Part shown: piece by piece, positions 1 through 8,923 of the stretch
How the letters are laid out: the number at the start of each line of letters is the position of its first letter
Numbering within the stretch: position 1 is the stretch's first letter
Source: Candidatus Gastranaerophilales bacterium
GTDB lineage: Bacteria > Cyanobacteriota > Vampirovibrionia > Gastranaerophilales > Gastranaerophilaceae
DNA length: 43,307 nucleotides
Reading direction: 5' to 3'
NCBI GenBank assembly: GCA_017415185.1
Contig: JAFQHZ010000022.1
Coordinates: 1 to 43,307 of the forward strand
Program-made: the position numbers and the translations under genes
The notes under the pieces: generated by a model
Told to the model about the DNA's origin: nothing
The model's database searches: none
What the model saw: the letters and a program-made list of their open reading frames with translations, nothing else

Positions 1-369
1 ATCTAAATCAGGAATATCATTAGTCACACCAGCAGTAGCTTTGTGACCTTTATCTCTTACAACTTGAATATATTCATCATCAAGCAATCTTCTAAATACA
101 ACAATTCCTCCTGAGCCTGCACTCAATGAACCAGGAGAATCAGGATCTGGGTCTGTTGTTTTTTCATAAGATTTGCCATCAAAAGTGACAATTTCTTTGG
201 TAAAAATTTCATAACGCCCATGTGTTCCACCACTGAGCGTTGTTCCCGCTTCTGTTGTGTTGATGATTTTTCTGGTAATCATCGGAGTAGAAGCAGCAAT
301 TGCAATTGCGAGAATAACTAGCAAAATCAATGCTTCTGTGAGTGAGAAACCTTTTTTATTTTTTACCAT
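1..369 (-). CDS. Prepilin-like protein, C-terminus outside window
   Basis: The reading frame runs off the left edge; 123 codons are visible. The N-terminus has a short basic leader (MVKNKKG) followed by F-S-L-T-E and a hydrophobic helix. This is the class III prepilin pattern: cleavage after G, Phe at +1, Glu at +5, processed by a PilD-type peptidase. The region beyond the helix is rich in Gly, Ser, Thr and Asp. The start codon overlaps the stop of the upstream gene in the heptamer ATGGTAA, so translation is probably coupled. It is third in a minus-strand operon of pilin-like genes. Family assignment is firm at the N-terminus; the exact role (minor pilin, pseudopilin or adhesin) is unknown. 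Confidence 0.8.
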   Translation of the reverse strand, partial: MVKNKKGFSLTEALILLVILAIAIAASTPMITRKIINTTEAGTTLSGGTHGRYEIFTKEIVTFDGKSYEKTTDPDPDSPGSLSAGSGGIVVFRRLLDDEYIQVVRDKGHKATAGVTNDIPDLD

Positions 370-1370
370 AGGATTAATACCGCTCCATTATTATTTTTTG
401 CTCCAGCGTTCAAGCCAAGCAGTCTATCTGTCAAATCGCTTTTTCTTCTAACTGATATTGTGTCTAGAATTCTGCTCATTTTTGAAACACCACCATAAGG
501 CTCTTGGGTGTTGTTTGTGAAGCTTAATTGTCTTCTTGGAGGAACATAAGAAGAATCATAATATTCTAGGCTAAATGTATATGTTGCAGAGCCGTCGTCA
601 GTGATTGCTGTATATGCATCAGGATTGGCGTCTGCAATAAAATTGACTAATTGATTTGAAACATTTGTAAAGTTGCTTGATTGATTAATTCCGCTAAAGT
701 TTGCTGAACTGAAGCTTATTGTTTTTGCTATTGGGTTACCATATTCATCAACACCTTCAGAACAACCATTAATTCTTATTTTATATTCATCACTAAAGCC
801 TGTTCCGCTAAAGTTTATGACTGAAATTACTTCGCAAGTTTTTGGAGTGCAGCTTGCGTCTGTCGAAGAAACAATTTTGCAAGATTTAACGTTTGCAGGA
901 ATTATATTATTTATTATTTCGCCAGTTTTTGGACCGTTTGCAACTGCAACGGATAAATCGCCGTTAGATACTGTTGTTGTTAAATTATCAGAGCCTGATT
1001 TTCCAAGATGGATTTGTAATTCGTTGCTGATTGCTGGAGTGTAAACCGTTGCAACTTGCCCTTGAGATTCGCTGTTGCCTGCTCCTGAAGCAAGGATATA
1101 AAAATGTGCGGGTCTTTGGTCAAGCACAAGTCTACAATTGTCGCCAGCGGGGATTGTTCTTTCGCTTCTTTGAGTACGTTCATCATAATAAGCTTCATGG
1201 AGATTGCCTGCGTTATCATACCAGCAACCATATTGTCCTCTTATTGTAACCGATTCAATGCGAGCTTTTGTTTTTGTTATGCTAGTAAGACAACCTGTTG
1301 CAACAACTGCTATAACAATCATAGAAATTATTGATTCTACAAGAGTAAAACCTTTGGATTTTTTTACCAT
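363..1370 (-). CDS. Prepilin-like protein with glycine-rich domain
   Basis: 335 residues. MVKKSKG|FTLVE followed by a hydrophobic stretch is a class III prepilin leader and transmembrane helix (Glu at +5). After the helix, a Cys-containing segment leads into a region with a hydrophobic strand, then GAG, then GKSG (about residues 90-130). This resembles glycine-rich domains seen on tail-tip and adhesin proteins. The C-terminal half is a possible beta-rich domain with Cys pairs. The start overlaps the upstream gene by 7 nt (ATGGTAA), and its own stop overlaps the next start in the same way. The product is predicted to be membrane-inserted and then assembled into or onto a type IV pilus-like fibre. 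The function of the head domain is not known. Confidence 0.8.
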   Translation of the reverse strand: MVKKSKGFTLVESIISMIVIAVVATGCLTSITKTKARIESVTIRGQYGCWYDNAGNLHEAYYDERTQRSERTIPAGDNCRLVLDQRPAHFYILASGAGNSESQGQVATVYTPAISNELQIHLGKSGSDNLTTTVSNGDLSVAVANGPKTGEIINNIIPANVKSCKIVSSTDASCTPKTCEVISVINFSGTGFSDEYKIRINGCSEGVDEYGNPIAKTISFSSANFSGINQSSNFTNVSNQLVNFIADANPDAYTAITDDGSATYTFSLEYYDSSYVPPRRQLSFTNNTQEPYGGVSKMSRILDTISVRRKSDLTDRLLGLNAGAKNNNGAVLILW

Positions 1371-1975
1371 TTTATTACTACTCCGCCCATTATGCCGTTA
1401 TTTCCGGCATCTCCGCCTGAACCGCAGCGAATTGCTCCGCCTGTGTCTGCTTCATCAAAATTAGGAACTTCACCCCTTGCAAGATCTGCTGCAGTTTTTC
1501 CTGAAGGTATGTCTTCTGTGAATATTCTTTCGTTTGAGCCAACCCCGCCCAAAGCAAATTCCATAAGTTCATAGGCGCCTGTGTCGGTAACTTTATATAT
1601 TGCAGTAGTGCCGCCATTGATATTTGTTCCTCTTTGACCGCCTGCACCAAGCTTAATGAAATATTGCCCGCTCATTGTCGGATAATGCACAATTTTTGTT
1701 TCGCCTGCTGCGCCGCCTTTTTGGTCACTTCCGGCTGCGCCGCCGCCTACTAATTGAATTGTGAAAAATTCATTTCTTCCATTAACATTGTCAATGGTAA
1801 GCAATCTGCTGTCTGAAGCGCTATTGCAATCGTGAATTTCCATTCCGTTTCTAAATTGTGTATGCTTAGTGACTTTCGCTTTTTTGAAAGTCATAGTAAC
1901 TACTGCTCCCATAATGAGGAACATTATCATGATGCTTATTATAAACTCAGCTATTGTAAATCCGCACTTGCGCAA
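1364..1975 (-). CDS. Prepilin-like protein with polyglycine domain; operon leader
   Basis: 203 residues starting at a TTG codon, supported by AAAAGGG a few bases upstream. MRKCG|FTIAE plus a hydrophobic helix is a prepilin leader. Residues from about 70 onward are a glycine-rich domain: a strand ending LVGGGAAG, a GGAAGE run, then YFIKLGAGG and GG-rich turns, finishing GGDAGNNGIMGG. The layout (strand, Gly runs, YxIxxGAGG) resembles the glycine-rich domains found on phage tail-tip and receptor-recognition proteins. That similarity is my reading, not a search result. It is first in the minus-strand operon, with a promoter just upstream at 1996-2023. Confidence 0.8.
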   Translation of the reverse strand: MRKCGFTIAEFIISIMIMFLIMGAVVTMTFKKAKVTKHTQFRNGMEIHDCNSASDSRLLTIDNVNGRNEFFTIQLVGGGAAGSDQKGGAAGETKIVHYPTMSGQYFIKLGAGGQRGTNINGGTTAIYKVTDTGAYELMEFALGGVGSNERIFTEDIPSGKTAADLARGEVPNFDEADTGGAIRCGSGGDAGNNGIMGGVVIKW

Positions 1976-1995
1976 TTTTGTACCCTTTTCTTTTA

Positions 1996-2023
1996 ATTAT
2001 AATATTATTCGGATAGAATGCAA
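1996..2023 (-). promoter_or_regulatory. Promoter of the minus-strand pilin operon
   Basis: On the minus strand, TTGCAT (2018-2023) and TATAAT (1996-2001) are separated by 16 bases and lie just upstream of the TTG start at 1975. The implied leader is short, about 13 bases, and carries the AAAAGGG ribosome-binding site. Confidence 0.6.
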
Positions 2024-2101
2024 AAATCTTTAATTTTGTTAAAATATTTTAATTTATTTGGGTAATATGTTAATATAATTTCATAAATGTTGGAGTTTAA
2101 T

Positions 2102-3064
2102 ATGAATTTAAGAAAAAAAGCTTTTTCAATGGTGGAACTCATTGTAGTTATTACTATAATTGGTTTTATTCTTGTTATAGAACTTATGATTTTAAATACA
2201 AAAAGCGATCAATATGGCCAATCGTATTATGCTACTTATAATGCACTTAAAAAAGCTGCATACAACGTTTTAGCTGATATGTATTGTCCTGGAGACAGTT
2301 GCCCTGCAGGTCCAACTTCACCTCCAAGACCATTCCCTGATACTCCACAAGGGCTTTGTAATAGACTAACAGAATTTATTAACACTTCTGAAAATAATTG
2401 CGCAAGTTTGATTCCAATTAGTGATATGGCTAATGAAAATTTTGCAACTACTAGACCGCATTTTATTTCATCAAATTCTTTTAGATTTTATTTTGGAGAT
2501 AAAAAAGACATTACTGTTTTTGATTCTTTTGGAAATCCTCAAGATTTATATTATTTTGTTGTATTTGTTGACATTAATGGCGAAAAAAGACCAAATCGCA
2601 TAGTTTGCGAAGGGGAGAGAATAATGCCTGATGTTGTTCCTTTTGCAATCACCAGAAGAGGCGAAGTCATCCCTATGGGTTATCCGGTTTATTCAAAATT
2701 ATATATCACTGCTAAAATTAAATATCCTTCAGAATTAGACCCAACAACAGGAAATATGATAAATCGTTCTTCTCCTTCTATGAGCTATTTTGATGCAGTA
2801 TATGGTGCTTGGCCTGATACTAGAGCTGGCGCTTCGCATGGAAGAGTGCATGAACATGCTGATATCCCATTTAGCTTGATGTTGACAAATAGAGATATTT
2901 ACAACGGAAGCGCAATGAGACAATGTTATGACGGAAGAGAGCCCGTGTTAAAAAGAGATACTCAATATATAGCAGAAGCGCAACCAATGACCGACAGAGG
3001 ATGTGTCGGAGGAACATATAGTTGCAGGGTCGTAATTGATGCTTCAATAAAAACAAGATATTAA
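2102..3064 (+). CDS. Prepilin-like protein with D-x-N-G-x-K domain
   Basis: 320 residues. I chose the ATG at 2102 rather than the in-frame ATG at 2087 because GGAG (2092-2095) sits six bases before 2102. MNLRKKA|FSMVELIVV is a prepilin leader with Glu at +5 and a long hydrophobic helix. A Cys-rich segment (about residues 62-100) is followed by VDINGEK (156-162), then D-x-V-x-F and GEVIPMG. The same arrangement is found in the proteins at 24783 and 25682. A likely role is as a minor pilin or pseudopilin exported through a type IV pilus or type II secretion-like machine. It is divergent from the pilin operon at 1-1975 and ends at a shared terminator. Confidence 0.8.
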   Translation: MNLRKKAFSMVELIVVITIIGFILVIELMILNTKSDQYGQSYYATYNALKKAAYNVLADMYCPGDSCPAGPTSPPRPFPDTPQGLCNRLTEFINTSENNCASLIPISDMANENFATTRPHFISSNSFRFYFGDKKDITVFDSFGNPQDLYYFVVFVDINGEKRPNRIVCEGERIMPDVVPFAITRRGEVIPMGYPVYSKLYITAKIKYPSELDPTTGNMINRSSPSMSYFDAVYGAWPDTRAGASHGRVHEHADIPFSLMLTNRDIYNGSAMRQCYDGREPVLKRDTQYIAEAQPMTDRGCVGGTYSCRVVIDASIKTRY

Positions 3065-3098
3065 AAAAGCGGTTTTAAAACCGCTTTTATTTTTTTAA
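3063..3098. terminator. Bidirectional terminator
   Basis: A perfect 24-base palindrome (AAAAGCGGTTTT and its complement, 3065-3088) lies between the convergent genes ending at 3064 and 3087. T-runs follow it in both directions. It overlaps the last bases of the carbonic anhydrase stop codon. Confidence 0.85.
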
Positions 3099-3755
3099 GA
3101 AATCAACTTTACCAGTGTCAATATGATAATATGCTGGAACAATTTTAACTTTGTGTTCTTTCATATATTTAACAAGTTGCGAATCTTGGGTTAATAATTC
3201 GTTAATATCTTGCATTACATGGGCTTTTACAACATTATCTGAGTTGATTTCAAGACCTTCTTTTTTGCAATCTTCGATTGCTGGCTTGATTGAATCTTCA
3301 AGAGCTTGAATATATTTTGTTTCAGAAACTCCTGAAAGGGTTGCTGCGATTGCTCCACAATCCTGATGTCCCATTATGACAATCAATTTTACGCCGCAAT
3401 GCATAACAGCATATTCAATGCTTCCTATAACATGTTCATTTAAGACATTTCCAGCGTTTCTTATTTCAAAAATATCTCCTAAGCCTTGGTCAAAAATTAA
3501 TTCAGGAGGAACACGAGAATCTGAACAAGAAAGAATAACCACAAAAGGATGTTGTCCTTTTAACATTTCTTTTTTGCGCTCGATTGATTCATCGGGGTGT
3601 TGCGCTTGGTTTTTAACGAATCTTTTGTTGCCATCTTTTAGCTTTTGGATTGCTTCTTTTGCAGAAAGATTTTCTATATCGTGACTTGCAAAAATTGCGC
3701 CATTATTGAATGAAAGTGCCAATAAAAGACTCAAAGAATATATTGATTTTTTCAT
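3087..3755 (-). CDS. Beta-class carbonic anhydrase, exported
   Basis: 222 residues. It catalyses reversible hydration of CO2 to bicarbonate. The zinc site of the beta class is visible: Cys77 and Asp79-Arg81 in CSDSR, then His130 and Cys133 in GHQDCGA. The N-terminus (MKKSIYSLSLLLALSFNNGAIFAS) is a Sec signal peptide with likely cleavage near residue 24, so the enzyme should act outside the cytoplasmic membrane. Beta enzymes are often cytosolic, but exported ones are known. The start is supported by AGGAG seven bases upstream. It appears monocistronic and convergent with the pilin-like gene. Family assignment is secure; the physiological role (pH or bicarbonate supply) is inferred. Confidence 0.95.
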   Translation of the reverse strand: MKKSIYSLSLLLALSFNNGAIFASHDIENLSAKEAIQKLKDGNKRFVKNQAQHPDESIERKKEMLKGQHPFVVILSCSDSRVPPELIFDQGLGDIFEIRNAGNVLNEHVIGSIEYAVMHCGVKLIVIMGHQDCGAIAATLSGVSETKYIQALEDSIKPAIEDCKKEGLEINSDNVVKAHVMQDINELLTQDSQLVKYMKEHKVKIVPAYYHIDTGKVDFLKK

Positions 3756-3885
3756 TTTTATCTCCTCTATTCTTTTTTAAAAATAGCTTAACTCTTAAAA
3801 AATCAATTGCAATAATTAATTAATTCAAAAAAAGTATTTTAAATATTGCCTAAAATGGGTATATTATGGATATTGGAAGTTAAAT

Positions 3886-4644
3886 ATGGCAGAGAAAAAA
3901 GAAAAAATAGAAGATTTAAAAAATAATTATATCGATACAACCCATGCGGCAAAATCCTCTCCTGTTGCCTTTTTGCTTTGTACTTTTTTGGGGATTTTAG
4001 GTGCACATAGGTTTTATACAGGTTATTATTTTATCGCCATATTCCAATTGTTGACCTGTGGCGGTTTTGTTGTTTGGTTTTTGATTGATATTTATATGTT
4101 ATTTAGTAATAAGTTTGAAGATTCAAAAGGAAATCCTCTTGCAAATTACAATAATAAAATGGCAAGCGGACTTGTTTGCTTAGCGGTAATTTTGGCAATA
4201 TGCTGGGGCTTGTTGTATATTAATCAAATTGATACAGTAATTAAAAAAATAACAAACAATGAAATTGAAACCCCTTTTGATAATCTTAAAAAGAAAAAAG
4301 CTTCTGATATATTGAAAAAATATGAAGGTACAACTTCTGAAAAGAAAACTGAAAATATAGATTATTCTTTTGTTTCGAAATCAGGAGTTAATATTTTAGA
4401 AGATAGTCCTTGTTATAATTCTCAAGGGAAAAGCACAATTTGCGGAGTTGTTGTTAATAGTGCAGATAAAGACGCAAGAAATATTCTTGTGAAAATTGAG
4501 TTGTATGACAAAAATAAAAAATTTATTTCATTTAGTGAAGCAAAAATATATTCTCTAAAAAGCGGCGAAAAACTCGAATTTCAAGCCCCAATTTATTACG
4601 ATACAGTTGCAAGTTATAAAATTTCAAAAATCGTTGTTGATTAA
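3886..4644 (+). CDS. TM2-domain membrane protein with FxLYD-like C-terminus
   Basis: 252 residues. Residues about 25-85 form a TM2 domain: two hydrophobic helices around GAHRFYTGYY and a DIYMLF segment. A third helix follows at about 105-125 (ASGLVCLAVILAICWGLLYI). After a charged linker, the C-terminal 85 residues contain VKIELYDKNKKFI, typical of FxLYD-type beta domains, probably extracytoplasmic. TM2 proteins are of uncertain function in bacteria. GGAAG lies upstream of the ATG. The gene is alone and is followed by a terminator-like hairpin at 4663-4692. Confidence 0.75.
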   Translation: MAEKKEKIEDLKNNYIDTTHAAKSSPVAFLLCTFLGILGAHRFYTGYYFIAIFQLLTCGGFVVWFLIDIYMLFSNKFEDSKGNPLANYNNKMASGLVCLAVILAICWGLLYINQIDTVIKKITNNEIETPFDNLKKKKASDILKKYEGTTSEKKTENIDYSFVSKSGVNILEDSPCYNSQGKSTICGVVVNSADKDARNILVKIELYDKNKKFISFSEAKIYSLKSGEKLEFQAPIYYDTVASYKISKIVVD

Positions 4645-4662
4645 TTAAATGTAAACTTTTGT

Positions 4663-4692
4663 AATATTTGCCTTCTTTAAGGTAAATATTTT
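4663..4692 (+). terminator. Probable terminator after the TM2 gene
   Basis: AATATTTGCCTT and AAGGTAAATATT form a 12-pair stem with one G-U pair around the loop CTTT, followed by a short T-run. It is AT-rich, so only moderately convincing. Confidence 0.55.
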
Positions 4693-4740
4693 GCTTTAGG
4701 CAATTTAATAAGATATAAATTCTTAAAAATAAGGAATCTT

Positions 4741-6960
4741 ATGAATATTAATAGCCTAAATTCAGTTAGAAATGTAACGCTTGACAGGGAAACTCCCAAA
4801 AAATGGCACTGCTTAAACGCTTTAAAATTTGATAGCATTTCTTTTTGCGGAAAAAGCAGCACTGTTGAAAAGATTGAATTTTTAAAAACTATGCCAAGAG
4901 AAGCAAAGTATTCTCAAGATTTGGGTGAAATTATAAAAGTTTATGAACACTTTGGCTTTGTTGAGCAAAGATCTGAGGGTTCTCATCATACATATATTGG
5001 TCCTTACGGGCAAATTGCAACTTTTGTAAAACATAATCGATATGAAGACTGCAAAGGCGTTGATAGACTTGTTGCAGCTTTGAATCGTCTTGATGAATTT
5101 GATGGCGAATTGATTATTTTTCAAGGCGAGCCATCTCAAGAACAAATTGACAATTGGAAAGAAATTATTGCAACAAGAACCCCTCTTGAAGGACATTGCA
5201 ATAAATATGCTCTTGAAATGAAACAAAATTCTCCTGATGAACAAGCTAATCAAGTTGATGAGAAAAAAGAGCAAGAAAAATTAATTAACAATCAAAAAAT
5301 TGAATTAAAAGCTTTATTGAAAACTGTTGAAGTTTTAGAAAAAGAATTTGAATCTGCAAAAAATGAATATGAATATATGAAAAACAGTTCCAAAGAAGCA
5401 AAAGTTTCTTTGAGTTCTGATATTTTAGCGCAAGCCAATGAAGTCATTCAAGAAATACAAAACACAATTGTTGAATTAAAAGAAAAAATTTCAGCAAAAG
5501 AATCAAAATTAAAAAGAAAAATGTCTTTAACTGATTCTGACAAAACTTCTCTTGATGCTTTAAGGAGCGAAGCAAGAGAAAAAATTACTCAATTGGAAAA
5601 TATTGTTGACACTCTTTTAGAAGAACATTGTGCAAAAGCTAGCAATAAAGAAAAAACAATTGAAAATATTGACTTAACTATCGATAAATTGTCTATAAAA
5701 ATTCAAAAAGCAAAAGCTGTTTTGGATAAAGCAAACACCGCAATGAACGAAGCAAGATTTTATCGTATTTTAAATATTAATGTTGTTACTAAAATTGATT
5801 ATTTAATTGAACAAGTTACAAGAAATGTTTCAAAGGTTGAATCGTTGATTTTTGAAACAAGAAAAGTTATTGAAAAAAATCCTGATGGCGAAGCACTTGA
5901 AGAATCTTTCAAAAAAATTAACAAAGTGAACGAATCTTGGGATAGATATATGTCAGAGGTTTGTGTACTTGACGAAATGATTGAAAAAGAAGTTTTGTCA
6001 ATTACTGCATTCACTCAGCAAGAATTGGCAGAATCTGCAAGCAAAAAAGTCGACGAATACGCTTCTCGATATGTTTCACAAACAAAAGAAACTCAAAAAG
6101 AAGAACAAAAGCAGCCTGAAGTTGTTGAAGTTGTTGAAGTTGTTGAAGAACAACCAGTTATTGTTGAACAAAAAGAAACAAAATCTAGCGAAAAAGTATT
6201 TGAAAGATTTAAAGCAAAAATGGCTCAAAAACTTTCTCTTGTTTCTTTGCCAGCAGCTTGCGAAGCTTATATGCAATTGCTTGATGAAAAATTGGATTTT
6301 GCTTCAATGAGTTCTCAATTGTGCAATGCTCAAAATGCAAATATTGTTATAAAATCAATTGCAAATTCAATTGCTAACACAAAAGAATCAGCAAGAATCA
6401 AAAACGCAACAAGATTTGCTCTTTTGCATAGTGTATATTTAAATTCTAAAAATCCTCAAAATGAAATTTACAATTTAAATTCAAAACAAGCAAGGCAATT
6501 GTTTGACGAAATCAGCTTAGGCAAAACAAAAATTTCAATTTTAAATCAAGATTTTAAAATTGATTTAAATTTAAATAATAAAATTCAAATTGATGGAATT
6601 AATGAAATGTTTAAAGAATTTAATGAACCAATGTCTAGTAAGCCTTTGAAATTAAATCAACAAGTATTGGCTTATTTAATTTCTTATGTGCCTCGTTTGA
6701 CTAATGAAAAAATTGACAATATACAAACTTTATTACGTCAACAAGGCGGATATTTTGAGCTTTTAGCGAATGAAAATTGCGCTCAAAACTTAAGAGAAAT
6801 TCTACTTGAAGAATTCTTTAAAGCATACGATGAACAATATGGAACAAATATTAGTGAAAAAGTAATGCAAAATTATAAACAAGAATTAGAAAAAATTGAA
6901 CAAGAAAAACAACATCAAGAAAAACTAGATTTATTTGAATCTCTTGATTGGACTTTATAA
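4741..6960 (+). CDS. Large coiled-coil protein with HicA-like N-terminal domain
   Basis: 739 residues. The start is supported by AAGGA six bases before the ATG. It begins M-N-I-N-S-L and has ISFCG at 33-37, a signature shared with four other proteins in this window. Residues about 60-120 resemble the HicA/YcfA fold: helix EIIKVYEHFGF, then R-S-E-G-S-H-H-T-Y (GSHH at 80-83), a second strand ending FVKHN and a helix with RLVAALNRL. In HicA the equivalent His is the mRNA-cleaving residue. About 170-440 is long, charged and helical, probably coiled coil. A Glu/Val-rich linker has a 9-bp tandem DNA repeat encoding V-V-E (6121-6147). The C-terminus has KAYDEQYGTN (694-703), also found in the next gene. 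It is co-transcribed with 6976. The overall function is unknown. Confidence 0.75.
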   Translation: MNINSLNSVRNVTLDRETPKKWHCLNALKFDSISFCGKSSTVEKIEFLKTMPREAKYSQDLGEIIKVYEHFGFVEQRSEGSHHTYIGPYGQIATFVKHNRYEDCKGVDRLVAALNRLDEFDGELIIFQGEPSQEQIDNWKEIIATRTPLEGHCNKYALEMKQNSPDEQANQVDEKKEQEKLINNQKIELKALLKTVEVLEKEFESAKNEYEYMKNSSKEAKVSLSSDILAQANEVIQEIQNTIVELKEKISAKESKLKRKMSLTDSDKTSLDALRSEAREKITQLENIVDTLLEEHCAKASNKEKTIENIDLTIDKLSIKIQKAKAVLDKANTAMNEARFYRILNINVVTKIDYLIEQVTRNVSKVESLIFETRKVIEKNPDGEALEESFKKINKVNESWDRYMSEVCVLDEMIEKEVLSITAFTQQELAESASKKVDEYASRYVSQTKETQKEEQKQPEVVEVVEVVEEQPVIVEQKETKSSEKVFERFKAKMAQKLSLVSLPAACEAYMQLLDEKLDFASMSSQLCNAQNANIVIKSIANSIANTKESARIKNATRFALLHSVYLNSKNPQNEIYNLNSKQARQLFDEISLGKTKISILNQDFKIDLNLNNKIQIDGINEMFKEFNEPMSSKPLKLNQQVLAYLISYVPRLTNEKIDNIQTLLRQQGGYFELLANENCAQNLREILLEEFFKAYDEQYGTNISEKVMQNYKQELEKIEQEKQHQEKLDLFESLDWTL

Positions 6961-6975
6961 TTCGGGAAGGCGAAA

Positions 6976-8886
6976 ATGAAAATTACTGCAATTAATAAAA
7001 CAAATAATCAATTTAAATTGAACAATGCTACAAATAGCACTGCAAATTCTAATAATGCAGTGCAAGCTCAAAGTTCATTATCTTTAACTTCCTACCCAAA
7101 AAATTATTATATTTCTTTTTGTCGAAGCTTTGATGAAATATATGATAAATATTCTTCAACTTCAATGCCTCTAACTGTTAAAGATTATATTGATAATGAA
7201 AGATATTTAAGAACAAAAAAAGACTTTGAAGATTTCAAAAATCGTGGTTTTATTTATGCACATGTTGATGCTTTTTCTGCTTTAGAAGATTGCAAGACAA
7301 TCGAAGATGTTCAAAGACTTTTTCCTCATGAACCTGGTTTTAAGGACTTAAAATCCCTTGATGAAGTTAGCGAATCTGATAACGAATTTTTTAATTTAAT
7401 GAAAAAATTAGAACAAGATGGCGTTAAAACGCTAGATTGCGAAGAAGACGTTACTGTTTTTATTATTAAAAAAATATATTTAGAGTGTCGTGAATATAAA
7501 GAAGTTTTTGATATTTTAAGAAAAACCTTAACAAATAGCGCAAATAAGCTTGGTTTGGGTGAAATTCTTGATTCATACAGTGACAGAAGAAAAAGCGACG
7601 CTGGATTTTATAAACCATTAGGTATTAAGCCTCCAAACGGAAGAGAATATGGCGCAGCAATGCGTCATAGCGACCCAAATTATCATAAAAGCACTCAAAA
7701 ACGCTTTGAAAATTACACTCCTGAAGAAATTAACGAAAAAGTTTCCAATCTTCTTAAAAAAACAGATTTAAAAGCAAGATATTCTATGATGGACGCTTGG
7801 AATCATTGCGAACAAATAAGAAGAGATTTGTCAGCATTTCTTATTGATAATTTAAATAGTGATGATTTAGATTTGAAAGAAAACCCAAGCGATGGAAGCT
7901 TGTCAATTTACGATTCAAGATTTTATACAAAAATGTATCTTGTTATGAAAGCTTTTTGGACTCAATATTCTCAGCATAAAGAAACTCTTGGAAGAGAAAT
8001 AGATCTTGCACTAAAAAGATATGATTACTATTCAAGATTAGACGAAGACACTTTTGAAGAATACAAAAAAGCAATTGAAGAAAAAAGTGAAGAAATTAGA
8101 CAACATATTCAATTAGACAAAATTTCATTAAATGTCGATTATCCTAGAGCGGCGCAATTGCTTGAAGCTGCGGTTAAAAAGCCTAATATTTTTGCGATTC
8201 GAACCCAAAGTTCTGTGCAAGATTTTACAAAGCTTTTGATTAAGCGCCTAGGAAGTTCTAATTTGAGAGTTATTGAAGGCGATTCATCAACTCAAGAATT
8301 TAAAGAACTTGTTCCTGAAGGAATAAAAGAAAAAATGCGTGAAGTGATTAAATCTCCACAATATGTTAATTTAAACAATGCGCAGTTATTTGGACTTTTA
8401 GATGCTGTATTGGAATTTAAATTAATTGATGAATCCGCAATTGATGAAATAATTGATAGTCAAGCTCCTTTGAAAGAAGTTGTTTCGGATATGGTTTGCG
8501 GTCATAGTCCATATATTAAAAGAAACATTATTCCTTTAGCGCAAGCTGAAAAGAAATATAACGAATTCAAAAGACCATTGTCTGGCGATGAGGTGCTAAA
8601 AGTTAAAGAAGCTTTATTGGAATTTAACCCTAAATTTAATCTTGAAGAAAATTTGAAGTTTGATATTTTATTGTCTTATCAAGGTAAATATATGTTAAAT
8701 TCCCTTGATGAAAAACCAATGGGAAAATTGACTAAATTGTTGTTCTGGAAAGAATACGATAAACAATATAATACAAATTATTATTCAGAGATTGTTAAAG
8801 AAATGGAAGCTCAAAAAGTTTTTGATAATATAATTTCCGCTATTGATGAATTCGATTTTGATGATATTGAAGCACTGGCATGGTAG
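6976..8886 (+). CDS. Large hypothetical protein, effector-like
   Basis: 636 residues. The start lies 15 bases after the previous stop, with AAGG upstream, so the two genes form an operon. It begins M-K-I-T-A-I, then an Asn/Ser/Thr-rich stretch and ISFCR at 46-50, the same N-terminal signature as the upstream protein. No signal peptide or membrane helix is seen; the body is charged and mostly helical. The C-terminal KEYDKQYNTN (592-601) and an acidic tail ending in Trp match the end of the upstream protein, suggesting a shared C-terminal module. I do not recognise a catalytic domain. It may be an exported or host-directed protein, but that is speculation from the shared signature. Confidence 0.65.
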   Translation: MKITAINKTNNQFKLNNATNSTANSNNAVQAQSSLSLTSYPKNYYISFCRSFDEIYDKYSSTSMPLTVKDYIDNERYLRTKKDFEDFKNRGFIYAHVDAFSALEDCKTIEDVQRLFPHEPGFKDLKSLDEVSESDNEFFNLMKKLEQDGVKTLDCEEDVTVFIIKKIYLECREYKEVFDILRKTLTNSANKLGLGEILDSYSDRRKSDAGFYKPLGIKPPNGREYGAAMRHSDPNYHKSTQKRFENYTPEEINEKVSNLLKKTDLKARYSMMDAWNHCEQIRRDLSAFLIDNLNSDDLDLKENPSDGSLSIYDSRFYTKMYLVMKAFWTQYSQHKETLGREIDLALKRYDYYSRLDEDTFEEYKKAIEEKSEEIRQHIQLDKISLNVDYPRAAQLLEAAVKKPNIFAIRTQSSVQDFTKLLIKRLGSSNLRVIEGDSSTQEFKELVPEGIKEKMREVIKSPQYVNLNNAQLFGLLDAVLEFKLIDESAIDEIIDSQAPLKEVVSDMVCGHSPYIKRNIIPLAQAEKKYNEFKRPLSGDEVLKVKEALLEFNPKFNLEENLKFDILLSYQGKYMLNSLDEKPMGKLTKLLFWKEYDKQYNTNYYSEIVKEMEAQKVFDNIISAIDEFDFDDIEALAW

Positions 8887-8923
8887 CAAAATAACATTGG
8901 AGTTTTGCTATAATGCTTGTGTA

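Noticed and set aside
6121-6147. Three tandem 9-bp repeats (GTTGTTGAA)
   Set aside because: In-frame coding repeat for a V-V-E linker; low complexity, not a regulatory or mobile repeat.
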